In this document: piece after piece, positions 1-8,615 of the stretch
Layout: the number at the start of each line of letters is the position of its first letter
Numbering within the stretch: the stretch's first letter is position 1
Source of the DNA: Nocardioidaceae bacterium
GTDB taxonomy: Bacteria; Actinomycetota; Actinomycetes; Propionibacteriales; Nocardioidaceae
Direction: 5' to 3'
DNA length: 45,059 bases
NCBI GenBank assembly: GCA_025927955.1
Contig: JAICKK010000007.1
Coordinates: forward strand, 1 to 45,059
Notes under the pieces: model-generated
Databases searched by the model: none
The model's input: the letters and a program-made list of their open reading frames with translations, nothing else
Told to the model about the DNA's origin: nothing
Made by a program: the position numbers and the translations under genes

Positions 1-88
1 GCCGCTGCCCTCGAACGGTCACCACGACAGACCTTCGAGCATGCCGCCATGCTAGACGTTCCGCCCGCCGGTCGAGCCGCCCGAACTG

Positions 89-166
89 CACGCTGGCTGA
101 GCCGCCCGAGCCCCCACGCTGGTTGAGGTGCCCGAGCCCCCACGCTGGTTGAGGTGCCCGAGCCCC
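89..166. repeat. Three tandem 26-bp units
   Basis: Units at 89-114, 115-140 and 141-166 each start CACGCTGG and end GCCCGAGCCCC. The second and third are identical; the first differs at a few positions (GGCTGAGCC in place of GGTTGAGGT). The unit is the same as the left end of the dispersed inverted-repeat element that follows, so this looks like reiteration of one arm of that element, by slippage or by partial insertions. Confidence 0.85.
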
Positions 167-254
167 CCAGGGCGAGGGCCTCGAAACCACCGCACCTACG
201 CGCGAACGTGACCACGGTTTCGAGGCCTCGGCTAGCGCCTCGGCACCTCAACCA
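146..254. repeat. Dispersed inverted-repeat element, copy 1
   Basis: The element begins TGGTTGAGGTGCCCGAGCCC and ends GGCACCTCAACCA. Its ends are inverted repeats, and internally CCTCGAAACC at 179-188 faces GGTTTCGAGG at 216-225. About 110 bp, non-coding. Two further copies lie at 6634-6739 and 6744-6852. The structure resembles a REP/MITE-like element; no transposase is linked to it here. Confidence 0.8.
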
Positions 255-289
255 AGGCGGCCGCCTCGGCCAGCGCGTACAGGCCGCAC

Positions 290-1180
290 TCAGCCCTTGA
301 CGGCGCCCGACGACAACCCGGCGACGTAGTAGCGCTGCAGTGCGAGGAACAGCACCACGCACGGGATCATGGCCACGACCGCGCCGGCTGACAGGTAGCC
401 GAAGTCGATCGAGCCGTACGCGCCCTGCTGCAGGTTCAGCAGGGCGACGGGCAGGGTGTAGAGGTTCTGGTCGGTGAGGAAGGTCAGGGCCCCGAGGAAC
501 TCCGTCCACGACGCGAGGAAGGCGTAGAGCGCGGTCGTGGCCATGCCGGGGACGACAAGCGGCCGCACCACCGACACGAGGGTCCGCATGCTGCCGGCCC
601 CGTCGACGTTGGCGGCCTCCTCCAGCTCGACCGGCACCCCGAGGAACGCCGTCCGCATGACGAAGACGCCGAACGGCAGGTTCACCGTCGTGTAGAAGAG
701 CACCAGCCCCAGCAGGTTGTTGGTCAGCCGCATGGCGTTGAGCTCCATGAACAGCGGCGTGATGATCGCCTGGAACGGCACCATCATCGTGACCAAGATG
801 AGCGCGAAGGCCACGGTGGCACCGCGGAACCGGAAGCTGCCGAACCCGTAGCCCGCGGCGGTGGCGACGAGTGTGGTGAGGATGGCCGCGCCCACCGAGA
901 CCACCAGGCTGTTGCCCACGGCCCGCCCGATCGTCCCGAACGTGGTGATGCCGCGGAAGTTGCCGAACGACAGGTGGAAGAAGGTGGCCGGGTCCGGCGG
1001 CGCGGTGATCACCGCGTTCGGCTGGAAGGAGCGCATGAGCGCCCACAGCAGCGGTACGACGAACACGACGAGCGAGATCACCGCCGCCAGCACGTACAGC
1101 GTCCGCTTCGCGCTGGACTCTCGCCGGTTGCGAGACGTCCTCGCATCGAGCCCAGAAGTGGAAGGTGCTGCTGTCGCCAT
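290..1180 (-). CDS. Carbohydrate ABC transporter permease (MalG type)
   Basis: 296-aa inner-membrane permease of a CUT1-type sugar ABC importer. A short Arg-rich cytoplasmic N-terminus precedes the first membrane segment (about residues 27-48). The cytoplasmic EAA loop that docks the ATPase is visible as EAANVDGAGSMRTL, followed by V-x-x-PL. Length fits the family. The ATG is preceded by a good GAGGAG ribosome binding site. It is the last gene of a minus-strand operon: GH127 hydrolase, binding protein, MalF-type permease, then this gene. No ATPase subunit lies in the window, so a shared MsiK-like ATPase encoded elsewhere is the probable partner (inference from actinobacterial practice). Substrate is probably an arabinose-containing oligosaccharide, judged only from the linked hydrolase. 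Confidence 0.93.
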   Translation of the reverse strand: MATAAPSTSGLDARTSRNRRESSAKRTLYVLAAVISLVVFVVPLLWALMRSFQPNAVITAPPDPATFFHLSFGNFRGITTFGTIGRAVGNSLVVSVGAAILTTLVATAAGYGFGSFRFRGATVAFALILVTMMVPFQAIITPLFMELNAMRLTNNLLGLVLFYTTVNLPFGVFVMRTAFLGVPVELEEAANVDGAGSMRTLVSVVRPLVVPGMATTALYAFLASWTEFLGALTFLTDQNLYTLPVALLNLQQGAYGSIDFGYLSAGAVVAMIPCVVLFLALQRYYVAGLSSGAVKG

Positions 1181-1225
1181 CGTTGCTCCTCGCTCTGTTG
1201 CATCTCCGCACGTGCGGCTGCCGGG

Positions 1226-2191
1226 TCAGTCCTTCTCGCGCAGCAGCCAGAACTGTCCGGCGCTGACCAGCCCCACCACCACGACGAGTACGACGGACTC
1301 GGCGGTCGCCGCTCCCACCTGCAGCTGCACGAACGCGCGCTGGTAGATGTTCATGACGACGGTCGTGGTCTGCGACCCGGGGCCGCCCTGGGTGAGGATG
1401 AAGAACTGCGTGAACGCCAGGAACGACCCGATGACCGAGATGATCAGGCTCATCGCGATCGGGTGCCGCAGCATGGGGATGGTGATGTGCAGCTCCCGGT
1501 CCCACCAGGTCGCCCCGTCCACTTCGGCCGACTCGTAGACGTCACGGGGGATGCCCTGCATCCCCGACACCAGCAGCAGCATCGTCAGTCCCGAGACCGC
1601 CCAGATCACCAGCGCGCAGATGAGGCCGGTCGCCAGCGGTCCGTTGACCAGCCAGGCGGTGGTGCCGTCGGTGATGCCCAGCGCCTTCAGGAGCAGGTTC
1701 ACGGCGCCGCTGCCGGGCTGCGCCTCCAGGACCAGCATGAAGCTCAGCGTGCTCAGCCCGATGACGTACGGCAGGAAGAAGACGGTTCGCAGCAGCGCCG
1801 AGCCGCGCCGGTTGGCGCGCACGACGACCGCCATCACGTAGCCGACAAGGAGGATGGGCAGCGTCACGATGGCGGTGTAGATGAGGGTGTAGAGCACCGC
1901 TCGCAGGAACCGGTCGTCGTGCACGATGTTCGCGTAGTTGCTCAGGCCCACGAAGTGGTAGGACCCGATCAGCGGCCAGTTCGTCAGGGAGATGTAGACC
2001 GCGAACGCCAGTGGCACCAGCACGAACACCGCGACGAAGGCCAGCGCGGGGGCCACGAGAGCGAGGCCCGTCGTCGAGGGGTGCGTCAGCGAGCCCTCCC
2101 CCGCCCAGCGCCGGCGACGCCGGGTCGGAGGGCGCTCCGGCGTCTCCTCCGTCGTGCGTGCCGTGCGTGCCTGACTACCCGACAGTGCCAT
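1226..2191 (-). CDS. Sugar ABC transporter permease (MalF type)
   Basis: 321-aa integral membrane permease, partner of the MalG-type protein 45 bp downstream. The first ~35 residues are basic and cytoplasmic (run RRRRR), then a membrane helix begins near residue 40. The EAA-loop signature reads ESAEVDGATWWDRE with a following IPMLR. The ATG has a GAGGAG site a few bases upstream. The gene follows the solute-binding protein by 46 bp in the same operon. With the MalG-type protein it forms the translocation pore of a CUT1 importer. Substrate is not readable from the sequence. Confidence 0.93.
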   Translation of the reverse strand: MALSGSQARTARTTEETPERPPTRRRRRWAGEGSLTHPSTTGLALVAPALAFVAVFVLVPLAFAVYISLTNWPLIGSYHFVGLSNYANIVHDDRFLRAVLYTLIYTAIVTLPILLVGYVMAVVVRANRRGSALLRTVFFLPYVIGLSTLSFMLVLEAQPGSGAVNLLLKALGITDGTTAWLVNGPLATGLICALVIWAVSGLTMLLLVSGMQGIPRDVYESAEVDGATWWDRELHITIPMLRHPIAMSLIISVIGSFLAFTQFFILTQGGPGSQTTTVVMNIYQRAFVQLQVGAATAESVVLVVVVGLVSAGQFWLLREKD

Positions 2192-2237
2192 TGCTCTCCT
2201 CTCGGCGTGCGGCCTCAGCTGCGCTCACGGGGGCTCC

Positions 2238-3551
2238 TCACAGCTGCGACTGGGTGAGGATGCGGTCGTAGGCCTGCTGCCCCTGCGCCAGGGCTCCGCG
2301 GACGTCGCCCCCGAACACGGCCTTGCGGAACATCGCGATCCAGGGGCTGTCGGCCTGGTTGTAGAGCAGGTTGTAGGCCAGCGTCACCGGGGCGTAGCCG
2401 CGCTGGATCTGCACCAGTGCCGCGACGTCGAGCGGGTAGTCGGCGCGGAAGCTCTTGCTCACGATGTCGGAGCGGACGGGCGAGTAGCCACCCATCGGGA
2501 GCTGGTACTGCTGCTTGAGCGCGATCGCGAACTTGGCGAACTCCCACGCACCCGACGCGTTGCGGGCTCCGCGCGGGATGCACATGTTGTCGCCGCCGTC
2601 GAAGAACGCGCTCCCGCCGTCCGGACCGCACAGCAGGTGCACCCCGGTCCTGGCCCGGGTCGACCTGTCGGCCGCCAGCACCGCCGCCGCGTAGTTGGCC
2701 GGCAGCATGCCGATCTGGCCGGCACGGAAGTCGGCACCCCACGTGGCACCGGAGTCGGCGAAGTTCGCCGGCGGCAGCAGGTGCTCCTTCCACATGGTGC
2801 GGTAGAGCTCGAGGGTCCGGCGCAGCGGCTCGTTGCCCTCGACGTGGCCGCGCTGGGAGCCGATCCTGCCGCGGATCTGGTCGGTGCCGGTGGCCCAGAT
2901 GTGCGGCTGTACGACGAACCCGAGGATGCCGGGCGAGTTGCCCGCGATGGACCAGCCGTAGACGTTCTTGCCGAGGGCGCTGGTCTTCCGGGCCGCGTGC
3001 AGGAGGCCGTCGAAGCTCGTCACCGCCTGTGCCGGGTCCACGCCGGCCCGGTCGAAGAGGTCCTTGTTGTAGAACAGCACCGAGTTGTCGGCGAGGTACG
3101 GGACGCCGTAGATCCGACCCTTCCGCGTGGCCAGTCGCAGGTGACCGGGACTGATCGCGTCCCGGAACGGCAGAGCCTCGATCAGTGGGGTGAGGTCCGT
3201 GAACGCGTCGCGGTAGATGAACAGCATCGAGTTGATGTCGTCGATGTCGACGAGGTCGGGCACCTCGCGGCCGCGGATCGCCGTGGCCAGCTTGGTGACG
3301 TACTGGCCGTCCAGCACCGGCGTCAGGTCCACCCGGATCCGGTCCTGGCTCTTGTGGAACCGGTCGACGGCGACCTGCACGCCCCCCTGCGTGGCGGAGC
3401 GGCACCACACCTTGACCGTGCCCTTCGCGCCCTCGCCGAACCCGGCCCGCGTCACGTCCGGCTCGGGCAGCGTCGACCCGCACGCCGACAGCGCCGCGGA
3501 GAGTCCCACCGCGCCGCTCAGCGCAAGGAAGTCCCTGCGTCGAAGCGACAT
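2238..3551 (-). CDS. Extracellular sugar-binding lipoprotein of ABC importer
   Basis: 437-aa solute-binding protein, family 1 (CUT1 type). I chose the ATG at 3551 because it has a strong AGGAGG upstream and opens directly into a signal peptide. That peptide has twin arginines (RRRDFLAL) and a lipobox LSAC with Cys24, so it is predicted to be a lipid-anchored, possibly Tat-exported protein facing outside. An extension to 3641 is open but has no ribosome site and would bury the signal. Periplasmic-binding features include VKVW near the start of the mature domain and a DLVDIDDIN stretch. It lies 35 bp downstream of the GH127 gene and upstream of the two permeases, in one operon. Confidence 0.92.
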   Translation of the reverse strand: MSLRRRDFLALSGAVGLSAALSACGSTLPEPDVTRAGFGEGAKGTVKVWCRSATQGGVQVAVDRFHKSQDRIRVDLTPVLDGQYVTKLATAIRGREVPDLVDIDDINSMLFIYRDAFTDLTPLIEALPFRDAISPGHLRLATRKGRIYGVPYLADNSVLFYNKDLFDRAGVDPAQAVTSFDGLLHAARKTSALGKNVYGWSIAGNSPGILGFVVQPHIWATGTDQIRGRIGSQRGHVEGNEPLRRTLELYRTMWKEHLLPPANFADSGATWGADFRAGQIGMLPANYAAAVLAADRSTRARTGVHLLCGPDGGSAFFDGGDNMCIPRGARNASGAWEFAKFAIALKQQYQLPMGGYSPVRSDIVSKSFRADYPLDVAALVQIQRGYAPVTLAYNLLYNQADSPWIAMFRKAVFGGDVRGALAQGQQAYDRILTQSQL

Positions 3552-3586
3552 CACGTCCTCCTGTCCTCCTCCTGACGTTGGCGCCC

Positions 3587-5509
3587 TCAGGCGGTCACGG
3601 GCAGCCACACCCGCATCGGGCCGACCTCGCGGTTCGCCCACAGGCAGTACGGCACGGCGGTGAACCGGCCCGACGTACCGTCGGGGGAGACGGCGTCACC
3701 GGTGACCACCACGCACCCGCCCAGCAGGTCCGGACGCTCCTCGGCGTGCAGCCGTGCCGGGTCGTCGGCAGGCAGCTGCAGGTCGTCGACGAGCATCCTG
3801 TCGGGCAGGTCCACCTGCTCGACGGCGTAGACGAGCGGGCCTCTCGCGATGGCGCGGCAGCCGCGGACCGCGTCCACGCGCGGGTGGGCGGCGCTCAGCC
3901 GCACCGGCATGGGCAGGTCGAGGACCAGCCGGTCCCCCGGCCGCCACCGGCGCGTGAGGAACGCGTACCCGGGCGCAGCCCGCGTGACCTCACCGTCCGG
4001 GGCGGTCAGCGTCGCCTCGGCGCACCAGGACGGCACCCGCAGCGACAGCGTCCATCGCCCGTCACCGCCGGGGTCGTCCACCGTGACCACGACGCGGCCG
4101 TCCCACGGGTAGTCGGTCTCGACCGTGACCGCACGGCCCCCAGCCCGGATCGTGGCGGCGGCGTACTGCTGGAGCACCAGCTCCTCGTCGCCGGTGGTGG
4201 CGAGGTAGCCGCCGAGCTGGGCGAGCGTGCGCATCACGTTCGGCGGGCAGCAGGCGACGTGGAACCACTTCTGCCGGCCGTTGACCGGGTGCCGGTGGTC
4301 CTGGGGTACGGCGTCGGCGCGGACCTGCAGCGCGTTGACGTAGAAGAACTCCTCCCCCGACAGCGAGACGCCGCTGACGAAGCCGTTGAGCAGGATGTGC
4401 TCCATGGCGTCGGCGTACTGGACGTCACCGGTGGCCAGCAGCCGGCGCCAGGCCCACTGCATGGCGCCGATGGAGGCGCACGTCTCGGCGTAGGCGACGT
4501 CCGGGGGCAGCTCGTACGGGTCGCCGAACGCCTCGCCGTCCCAGCGCGACCCCAGCCCGCCGGTGACGTACTGCTTGGTGGCGACCATGGACGCCCACTG
4601 TCGCTCCAGCGCGTCGTCGAGCTCCGCGGCGAGCGTCGGGTCCTCGGCGGCCGCGTCGCTGGCACCGGCGGCCAGGTAGACCGCCCGGACGGCGTGCCCC
4701 TCCGGGGACGTGGTGTCGCGGACCGGTACGCGGTCGGAGAAGTAGATCGGCTCGCGCCCGTGCCCCTGGATGGTCGAGCGCCCCCGGGCGGTCACGAAGT
4801 GCTCGGCCAGGTCGAGGTAGCGCCGCTCCCCGGTCTCGCGGTAGAGCTCCACCAGCGCCATCTCGACGACCGGGTGCCCGTCGAGGCCGTCGCTTCCGCC
4901 CGGCCCGAAGGCCTCGGTGAGGTGGTCGGCCGCGCGGAGTCCCACCTGCCACAGCAGGCAGTCCCCGAAGGCGCGGTGGGCGGCCACCGCGGCCTGGATG
5001 AGGTGACCGAAGCAGTAGTGCTCGTGCCCCATCGCAAGGTCGCGGTATCGGTTGTCGCCGCGCACCACCTGGACGTAGCTGTTGAGGTAGCCGTCGGCTT
5101 CCTGGGCGTCGGCGAGCGCCTTGCTGAACAGGTCGACCTCGGAGCTCAGCGTCGGCGACGCCTCGCGGGCGTGCTCCCAGCTGACCGCCTCCAGCCACTT
5201 GTACACGTCGGAGTCCATGAACACGGGGCCGTGGTAGGCCTCGGGCCCGGTCACCCTGCTGTGGTCCGCCGCCTGTTCGGCGGCCAGCTCCAGGTTCTCC
5301 AGGTTGCCGGCGTCGCGGAGCCGCCGGCTCCCGATCGGGATGCTGACCTCCCGGTTGGTGCGCTGCCGATCGGCCCAGAAGCCGTGGGTGATGCGCACGT
5401 CGGTCAGCGGCAGCGGCCGAGTGGCGCACGACGCGCGGGACGTGGGTACCACCGGGCCGAGCACCCCGGACGGTCCAGGAGTGGTGGAATCAGCGGACGG
5501 AGTCGACAC
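3587..5509 (-). CDS. GH127 beta-L-arabinofuranosidase (DUF1680)
   Basis: 640-aa glycoside hydrolase, probably removing beta-L-arabinofuranosyl units from oligosaccharides in the cytoplasm (no signal peptide). The family's zinc-thiolate site is visible: ETCAS gives Glu342 and Cys344, and ACCPPN gives Cys420 and Cys421. Spacing nearly matches Bifidobacterium HypBA1 (Glu338, Cys340, Cys417, Cys418), where the first of the paired cysteines is the nucleophile. The GTG at 5509 is preferred: it has GGAGG just upstream, and a longer frame starting at 5572 would run through the LacI operator. First gene of the importer operon, divergent from the lacI-type gene. L-arabinose specificity is inferred from family. 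Confidence 0.9.
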   Translation of the reverse strand: MSTPSADSTTPGPSGVLGPVVPTSRASCATRPLPLTDVRITHGFWADRQRTNREVSIPIGSRRLRDAGNLENLELAAEQAADHSRVTGPEAYHGPVFMDSDVYKWLEAVSWEHAREASPTLSSEVDLFSKALADAQEADGYLNSYVQVVRGDNRYRDLAMGHEHYCFGHLIQAAVAAHRAFGDCLLWQVGLRAADHLTEAFGPGGSDGLDGHPVVEMALVELYRETGERRYLDLAEHFVTARGRSTIQGHGREPIYFSDRVPVRDTTSPEGHAVRAVYLAAGASDAAAEDPTLAAELDDALERQWASMVATKQYVTGGLGSRWDGEAFGDPYELPPDVAYAETCASIGAMQWAWRRLLATGDVQYADAMEHILLNGFVSGVSLSGEEFFYVNALQVRADAVPQDHRHPVNGRQKWFHVACCPPNVMRTLAQLGGYLATTGDEELVLQQYAAATIRAGGRAVTVETDYPWDGRVVVTVDDPGGDGRWTLSLRVPSWCAEATLTAPDGEVTRAAPGYAFLTRRWRPGDRLVLDLPMPVRLSAAHPRVDAVRGCRAIARGPLVYAVEQVDLPDRMLVDDLQLPADDPARLHAEERPDLLGGCVVVTGDAVSPDGTSGRFTAVPYCLWANREVGPMRVWLPVTA

Positions 5510-5530
5510 GAGGCCTCCGAGGGGCGAGAG

Positions 5531-5544
5531 CGAAACCGGTTTCG
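5531..5544. promoter_or_regulatory. LacI-family operator in divergent promoter
   Basis: A perfect 14-bp palindrome, CGAAACCGGTTTCG, sits between the GH127 operon (start 5509, minus) and the LacI-type gene (start 5600, plus). The central CG and AAAC/GTTT arms match the usual LacI/GalR operator form. It probably represses both directions in the absence of sugar. Binding is inferred. Confidence 0.8.
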
Positions 5545-5599
5545 GAGAGAACGTACGACCGGCTGACGGCAAGCGTCAAGACTGCGAAGGAGGCAGGCG

Positions 5600-6619
5600 G
5601 TGGCGGAGCAGCGTGACGAGCGAGCGAGCGTCTCGCCCGTGCGCATCGGGGACGTCGCGCGGGCGGCGGGGGTCTCGGTCGGGACGGTCTCCAAGGCGCT
5701 CAACGACCGACCCGACGTGAGTGCAGCGACCCGCGAGCGCGTCCGCGCGGTCGCGGAGCGGCTGAGCTTCCGGCCGAACCCGCAGGCCCGCTCTCTCTCC
5801 ACCGGCCGCAGCTTCGCCGTCGGGCTCCTCACCACCGACATCTACGGCCGGTTCAGCCTGCCACTGCTGCTCGGCGCCGAGGACGAGCTGGGCGACGGCG
5901 ACCTCGCGGTGATCTTCAGCGACACGCGCGGTGACCCGCAGCGCGAGGTCCGGCAGCTGCACACCCTCATGTCCCGGCACGTCGACGGCATCATCGTCAA
6001 CGGAAGGCGGATCGAGCGCCGGCCGCCGCTCTCGGACACCGGCGGCATCCCCGTCGTCTACGCGCTGACGGGGTCCTCGGACCCGGCGGACTGCTCGGTG
6101 GTCCCGGACGAGGCGGGAGGGGCCGAGCTGGCGCTGTCCCACCTGCTCGCGTCGGGCCGCCGGCGCATCGCGCACGTGACCGGGCCGCGCCGGCACTCCT
6201 CCGCTCTGGTCCGGGCCGATGCGACGCGCGCGTACCTGCGCGACCACGGTCTGGCGGTGCGCGGGCGCGTGCGCTTCGGTGCGTGGACGGAGATGTGGGG
6301 CCGCGCCGCCATCGCGCAGCTCCTCGAGGCGGCCCCGGACGTCGACGCCGTCTTCTGCGGCAGCGACCAGATCGCCCGTGGCGTCCTGGACACACTGCGG
6401 GAGGCCGGGCGGCGGGTGCCCGACGACGTCTCGGTCGTCGGCTTCGACAACTGGACCGTGATGGCCGAGGCGTCCCGCCCACCCCTCACGTCGGTCGACC
6501 TCGACATCGACCGCATCGGCCGGCTGGCGGCCCGGCACCTGGTGAGCGCCATCGAGGGACGCGAGCCGCCGCGGCACACCGTCGTCCCCCCGCGCCTCGT
6601 CCGTCGGGAGTCGGGCTGA
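5600..6619 (+). CDS. LacI-family transcriptional repressor
   Basis: 339-aa LacI/GalR-type regulator. The N-terminal helix-turn-helix reads IGDVARAAGVSVGTVSKALN (about residues 16-35), followed by the hinge region and a periplasmic-binding-protein-like sensor domain. The C-terminal part holds the typical DVSVVGFDN and PPLTSVDLD motifs. The GTG start has GGAGG at an ordinary distance. The gene is divergent from the GH127-importer operon with a perfect palindromic operator between them, so it is the probable local repressor, with a sugar as inducer. Immediately downstream are two inverted-repeat elements that could terminate transcription. Confidence 0.93.
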   Translation: MAEQRDERASVSPVRIGDVARAAGVSVGTVSKALNDRPDVSAATRERVRAVAERLSFRPNPQARSLSTGRSFAVGLLTTDIYGRFSLPLLLGAEDELGDGDLAVIFSDTRGDPQREVRQLHTLMSRHVDGIIVNGRRIERRPPLSDTGGIPVVYALTGSSDPADCSVVPDEAGGAELALSHLLASGRRRIAHVTGPRRHSSALVRADATRAYLRDHGLAVRGRVRFGAWTEMWGRAAIAQLLEAAPDVDAVFCGSDQIARGVLDTLREAGRRVPDDVSVVGFDNWTVMAEASRPPLTSVDLDIDRIGRLAARHLVSAIEGREPPRHTVVPPRLVRRESG

Positions 6620-6633
6620 CGAGGTCCCTGCCG

Positions 6634-6739
6634 CTCGAGGTGCCCGAGCCCCCAGAGCGAGGGCCTCGACACCACCCTTCCCGGCGCGGAAGGTGACCAT
6701 GGTTTCGAGGGCTCGGCTAGCGCCTCGCCACCTCAACCA
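6634..6739. repeat. Dispersed inverted-repeat element, copy 2
   Basis: Same architecture as copy 1: a left arm with GAGGTGCCCGAGCCCCCAG, internal GAGGGCCTCGA facing GGTTTCGAGGGCTCGGCTAG, and a right end CACCTCAACCA. It begins about 15 bp after the stop of the LacI-type gene. The left end is diverged (CGCTCGAGG in place of TGGTTGAGG). Confidence 0.8.
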
Positions 6740-6743
6740 ACGC

Positions 6744-6852
6744 TGGTTGAGGCGCCCGAGCCCCCAGGGCGAGGGCCTCGAAACCACCCGCACCCCTGCG
6801 CGAACCTGACCCCGGCTTCGAGGGCTCGGCTAGCGCCTCGGCACCTCAACCA
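6744..6852. repeat. Dispersed inverted-repeat element, copy 3
   Basis: Begins TGGTTGAGGCGCCCGAGCCC and ends GGCACCTCAACCA. It sits only 4 bp after copy 2, giving a direct tandem of two palindromic elements. Internal CCTCGAAACC and GCTTCGAGGGCTCGG match the other copies. Confidence 0.82.
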
Positions 6853-7000
6853 GCGGGGGTCGAGGGCACCGGCCTCGCCGGTGGTCGGCACCTGGTCGGC
6901 CCGGACACCGTGCTCTTCTATAGGTTGGCGCCACACCGGGTCCGGCCGGCAGGCAGGCGCCGAGGCCGGTGGGCCGAACCAGCCCGGAGGGTTGTGACAC

Positions 7001-8599
7001 ATGGAGAGCAGCGTCGCGCAGCAGGCGATCCTCGACGGTCGGACCGCGCTCGGGATAGAGCTCGGGTCCACCAGGATCAAGGCCGTCCTGACCGGGCCCG
7101 GCTTCGAGCCGATCGCGGTGGGCAGCCACGAGTGGGAGAACGAGTTCGTCGACCGCATGTGGACCTACTCCCTCGACAGCATCTGGTCCGGGCTGCGAGC
7201 CTGCTATGCCGCCCTGGCCGCCGATGTCGCGCAGCGTCACGCGGTGGAGCTCGCCACGGTGGGCGCGCTGGGCGTCTCGGCCATGATGCACGGCTATCTC
7301 GCCCTCGACGCCGACGGCGAGCTGCTGACCCCCTTCCGCACCTGGCGCAACACCAACACGGGAGAGGCCGCCGAGCGGCTCACCACCGAGTTCGCCCACA
7401 ACATCCCCCACCGGTGGAGCGTCGCCCACCTGTACCAGGCGATCATCGACGGCGAGGAGCACGTGCCGCGCCTGGACCACCTGACCACCCTGGCCGGCTA
7501 CGTCCACTGGCGGCTCTCCGGCGAGAAGGTGCTCGGCATCGGCGACGCCAGCGGGATGTTCCCGATCGACATCGCCTATGGCCGGTACGACGAGGCGATG
7601 CTGGCCAGGTTCGACGAGCTGGCCGCCGAGGCCGGTGTGGAGATGCGGCTGGTCGACGTACTGCCGGCGATCAAGGTCGCCGGGGACCGGGCCGGCCGGC
7701 TCACCGAGGCGGGCGCGCGCCTGCTCGACCCGAGCGGACGGCTGCGTCCCGGCGCACCGATGTGCCCGCCGGAGGGCGACGCGGGGACGGGGATGGTGGC
7801 GACCAACTCGGTGGCCCCGCACACCGGCAACGTCAGCGCCGGCACCAGCATCTTCGCCATGGTGGTGCTCGAGAAGGAGGTCAGCCGGGTGCACCGCGAG
7901 CTCGACCTGGTCACCACCCCGGCCGGAGACCTGGTGGCCATGGTCCACTGCAACAACGGCGCCAGCGAGCTGGGCTCCTGGGTCGCCCTGTTCGCGGAGT
8001 TCGCCCGGGCGCTCGGCGCGTCGGCGGACTCCTCGACGGTCTTCGAGACCCTGTTCCGCACCGCCCTGGAGGGCGCTCCGGACTGCGGCGGGCTGATGGC
8101 CTTCAACTACCTCTCCGGCGAGCCCATCACCGGCCTGGACGAGGGCCGGCCGCTGTTCCTCCGCACGCCCGACAGCACCTTCGACCTGGCGAACTTCATG
8201 CGCACGCACCTGCTCGCGTCCCTGGCCACGCTGCGCATCGGCATGGACGTGCTGCAGCGGGACGAGGACGTGCGGCTGGACATCATGTTCGCGCACGGCG
8301 GCCTGTTCAAGACCGCGGGAGTGGCCCAGCGGCTGCTCGCCGCCGCCATCGACACCCCCGTGTCGGTCGGGCAGGTCGCCGCCGAAGGCGGCGCCTGGGG
8401 GATTGCCGTGCTGGCGGCCTTCGCCGTCGACCGCTCCTCCGGGCAGACGCTGCAGGACTACTTGAGCGACCGGGTGTTCGCCGGCACGGACCTCGACGTC
8501 GTCGACCCCGACGAGGCGGACGTGGCCGGCGTCGACGTCTTCATGCAGCGGTACGTCGCCGCGCTGGAGGTGGAGCGGGCGGCGGTCGCCCACCACTGA
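7001..8599 (+). CDS. FGGY-family carbohydrate kinase, L-ribulokinase-like
   Basis: 532-aa sugar kinase of the actin-like ATPase fold. The N-terminal phosphate-binding segment is LGIELGSTRIKAV, and the segments SAMMHGYL, FRTWRNTNTGEAAE and IPHRWSVAHLYQ follow. From memory these resemble the XylB-like L-ribulokinases found beside araA and araD in Bacteroides, so phosphorylation of L-ribulose is the likeliest reaction; xylulose or another ketose is possible. The ATG has GGAGGG 9 bp upstream. It stands behind the repeats, so it is probably its own transcription unit, though its place beside a beta-L-arabinofuranosidase operon fits L-arabinose use. L-arabinose isomerase and ribulose-5-phosphate epimerase are not in the window. 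Confidence 0.85.
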   Translation: MESSVAQQAILDGRTALGIELGSTRIKAVLTGPGFEPIAVGSHEWENEFVDRMWTYSLDSIWSGLRACYAALAADVAQRHAVELATVGALGVSAMMHGYLALDADGELLTPFRTWRNTNTGEAAERLTTEFAHNIPHRWSVAHLYQAIIDGEEHVPRLDHLTTLAGYVHWRLSGEKVLGIGDASGMFPIDIAYGRYDEAMLARFDELAAEAGVEMRLVDVLPAIKVAGDRAGRLTEAGARLLDPSGRLRPGAPMCPPEGDAGTGMVATNSVAPHTGNVSAGTSIFAMVVLEKEVSRVHRELDLVTTPAGDLVAMVHCNNGASELGSWVALFAEFARALGASADSSTVFETLFRTALEGAPDCGGLMAFNYLSGEPITGLDEGRPLFLRTPDSTFDLANFMRTHLLASLATLRIGMDVLQRDEDVRLDIMFAHGGLFKTAGVAQRLLAAAIDTPVSVGQVAAEGGAWGIAVLAAFAVDRSSGQTLQDYLSDRVFAGTDLDVVDPDEADVAGVDVFMQRYVAALEVERAAVAHH

Positions 8600-8615
8600 C
8601 CCGGACGCGCCAGGC

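Larger units (their letters stand above)
1..289. other. Gene-free left edge with repeat elements
   Basis: I see no credible coding sequence before the stop codon of the permease gene at 290. The stretch is occupied by three tandem 26-bp units and one full copy of a dispersed inverted-repeat element, both listed separately. It lies downstream of the minus-strand transport operon, so the hairpin could act as its transcription terminator. That role is an inference from position and symmetry. Confidence 0.6.
6620..7000. other. Gene-free stretch: repeats then kinase promoter
   Basis: The first part is filled by two copies of the dispersed inverted-repeat element. After them, TATAGG/TAGGTT at about 6919-6926 is a plausible -10 for the FGGY kinase, giving a leader of roughly 65-70 nt. 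No coding sequence seen. Confidence 0.5.

Noticed and set aside
974-2257. Long Arg/His/Asp-rich plus-strand frame opposite the two permease genes
   Set aside because: Low-complexity composition typical of antisense frames in high-GC DNA; the minus strand holds two clear permeases.
3552-3641. N-terminal extension of the sugar-binding lipoprotein
   Set aside because: Overlaps the end of the GH127 gene, has no ribosome site and would place residues before a clear signal peptide.
5510-5572. N-terminal extension of the GH127 enzyme
   Set aside because: Would include the palindromic LacI operator in coding sequence; the GTG at 5509 has GGAGG.
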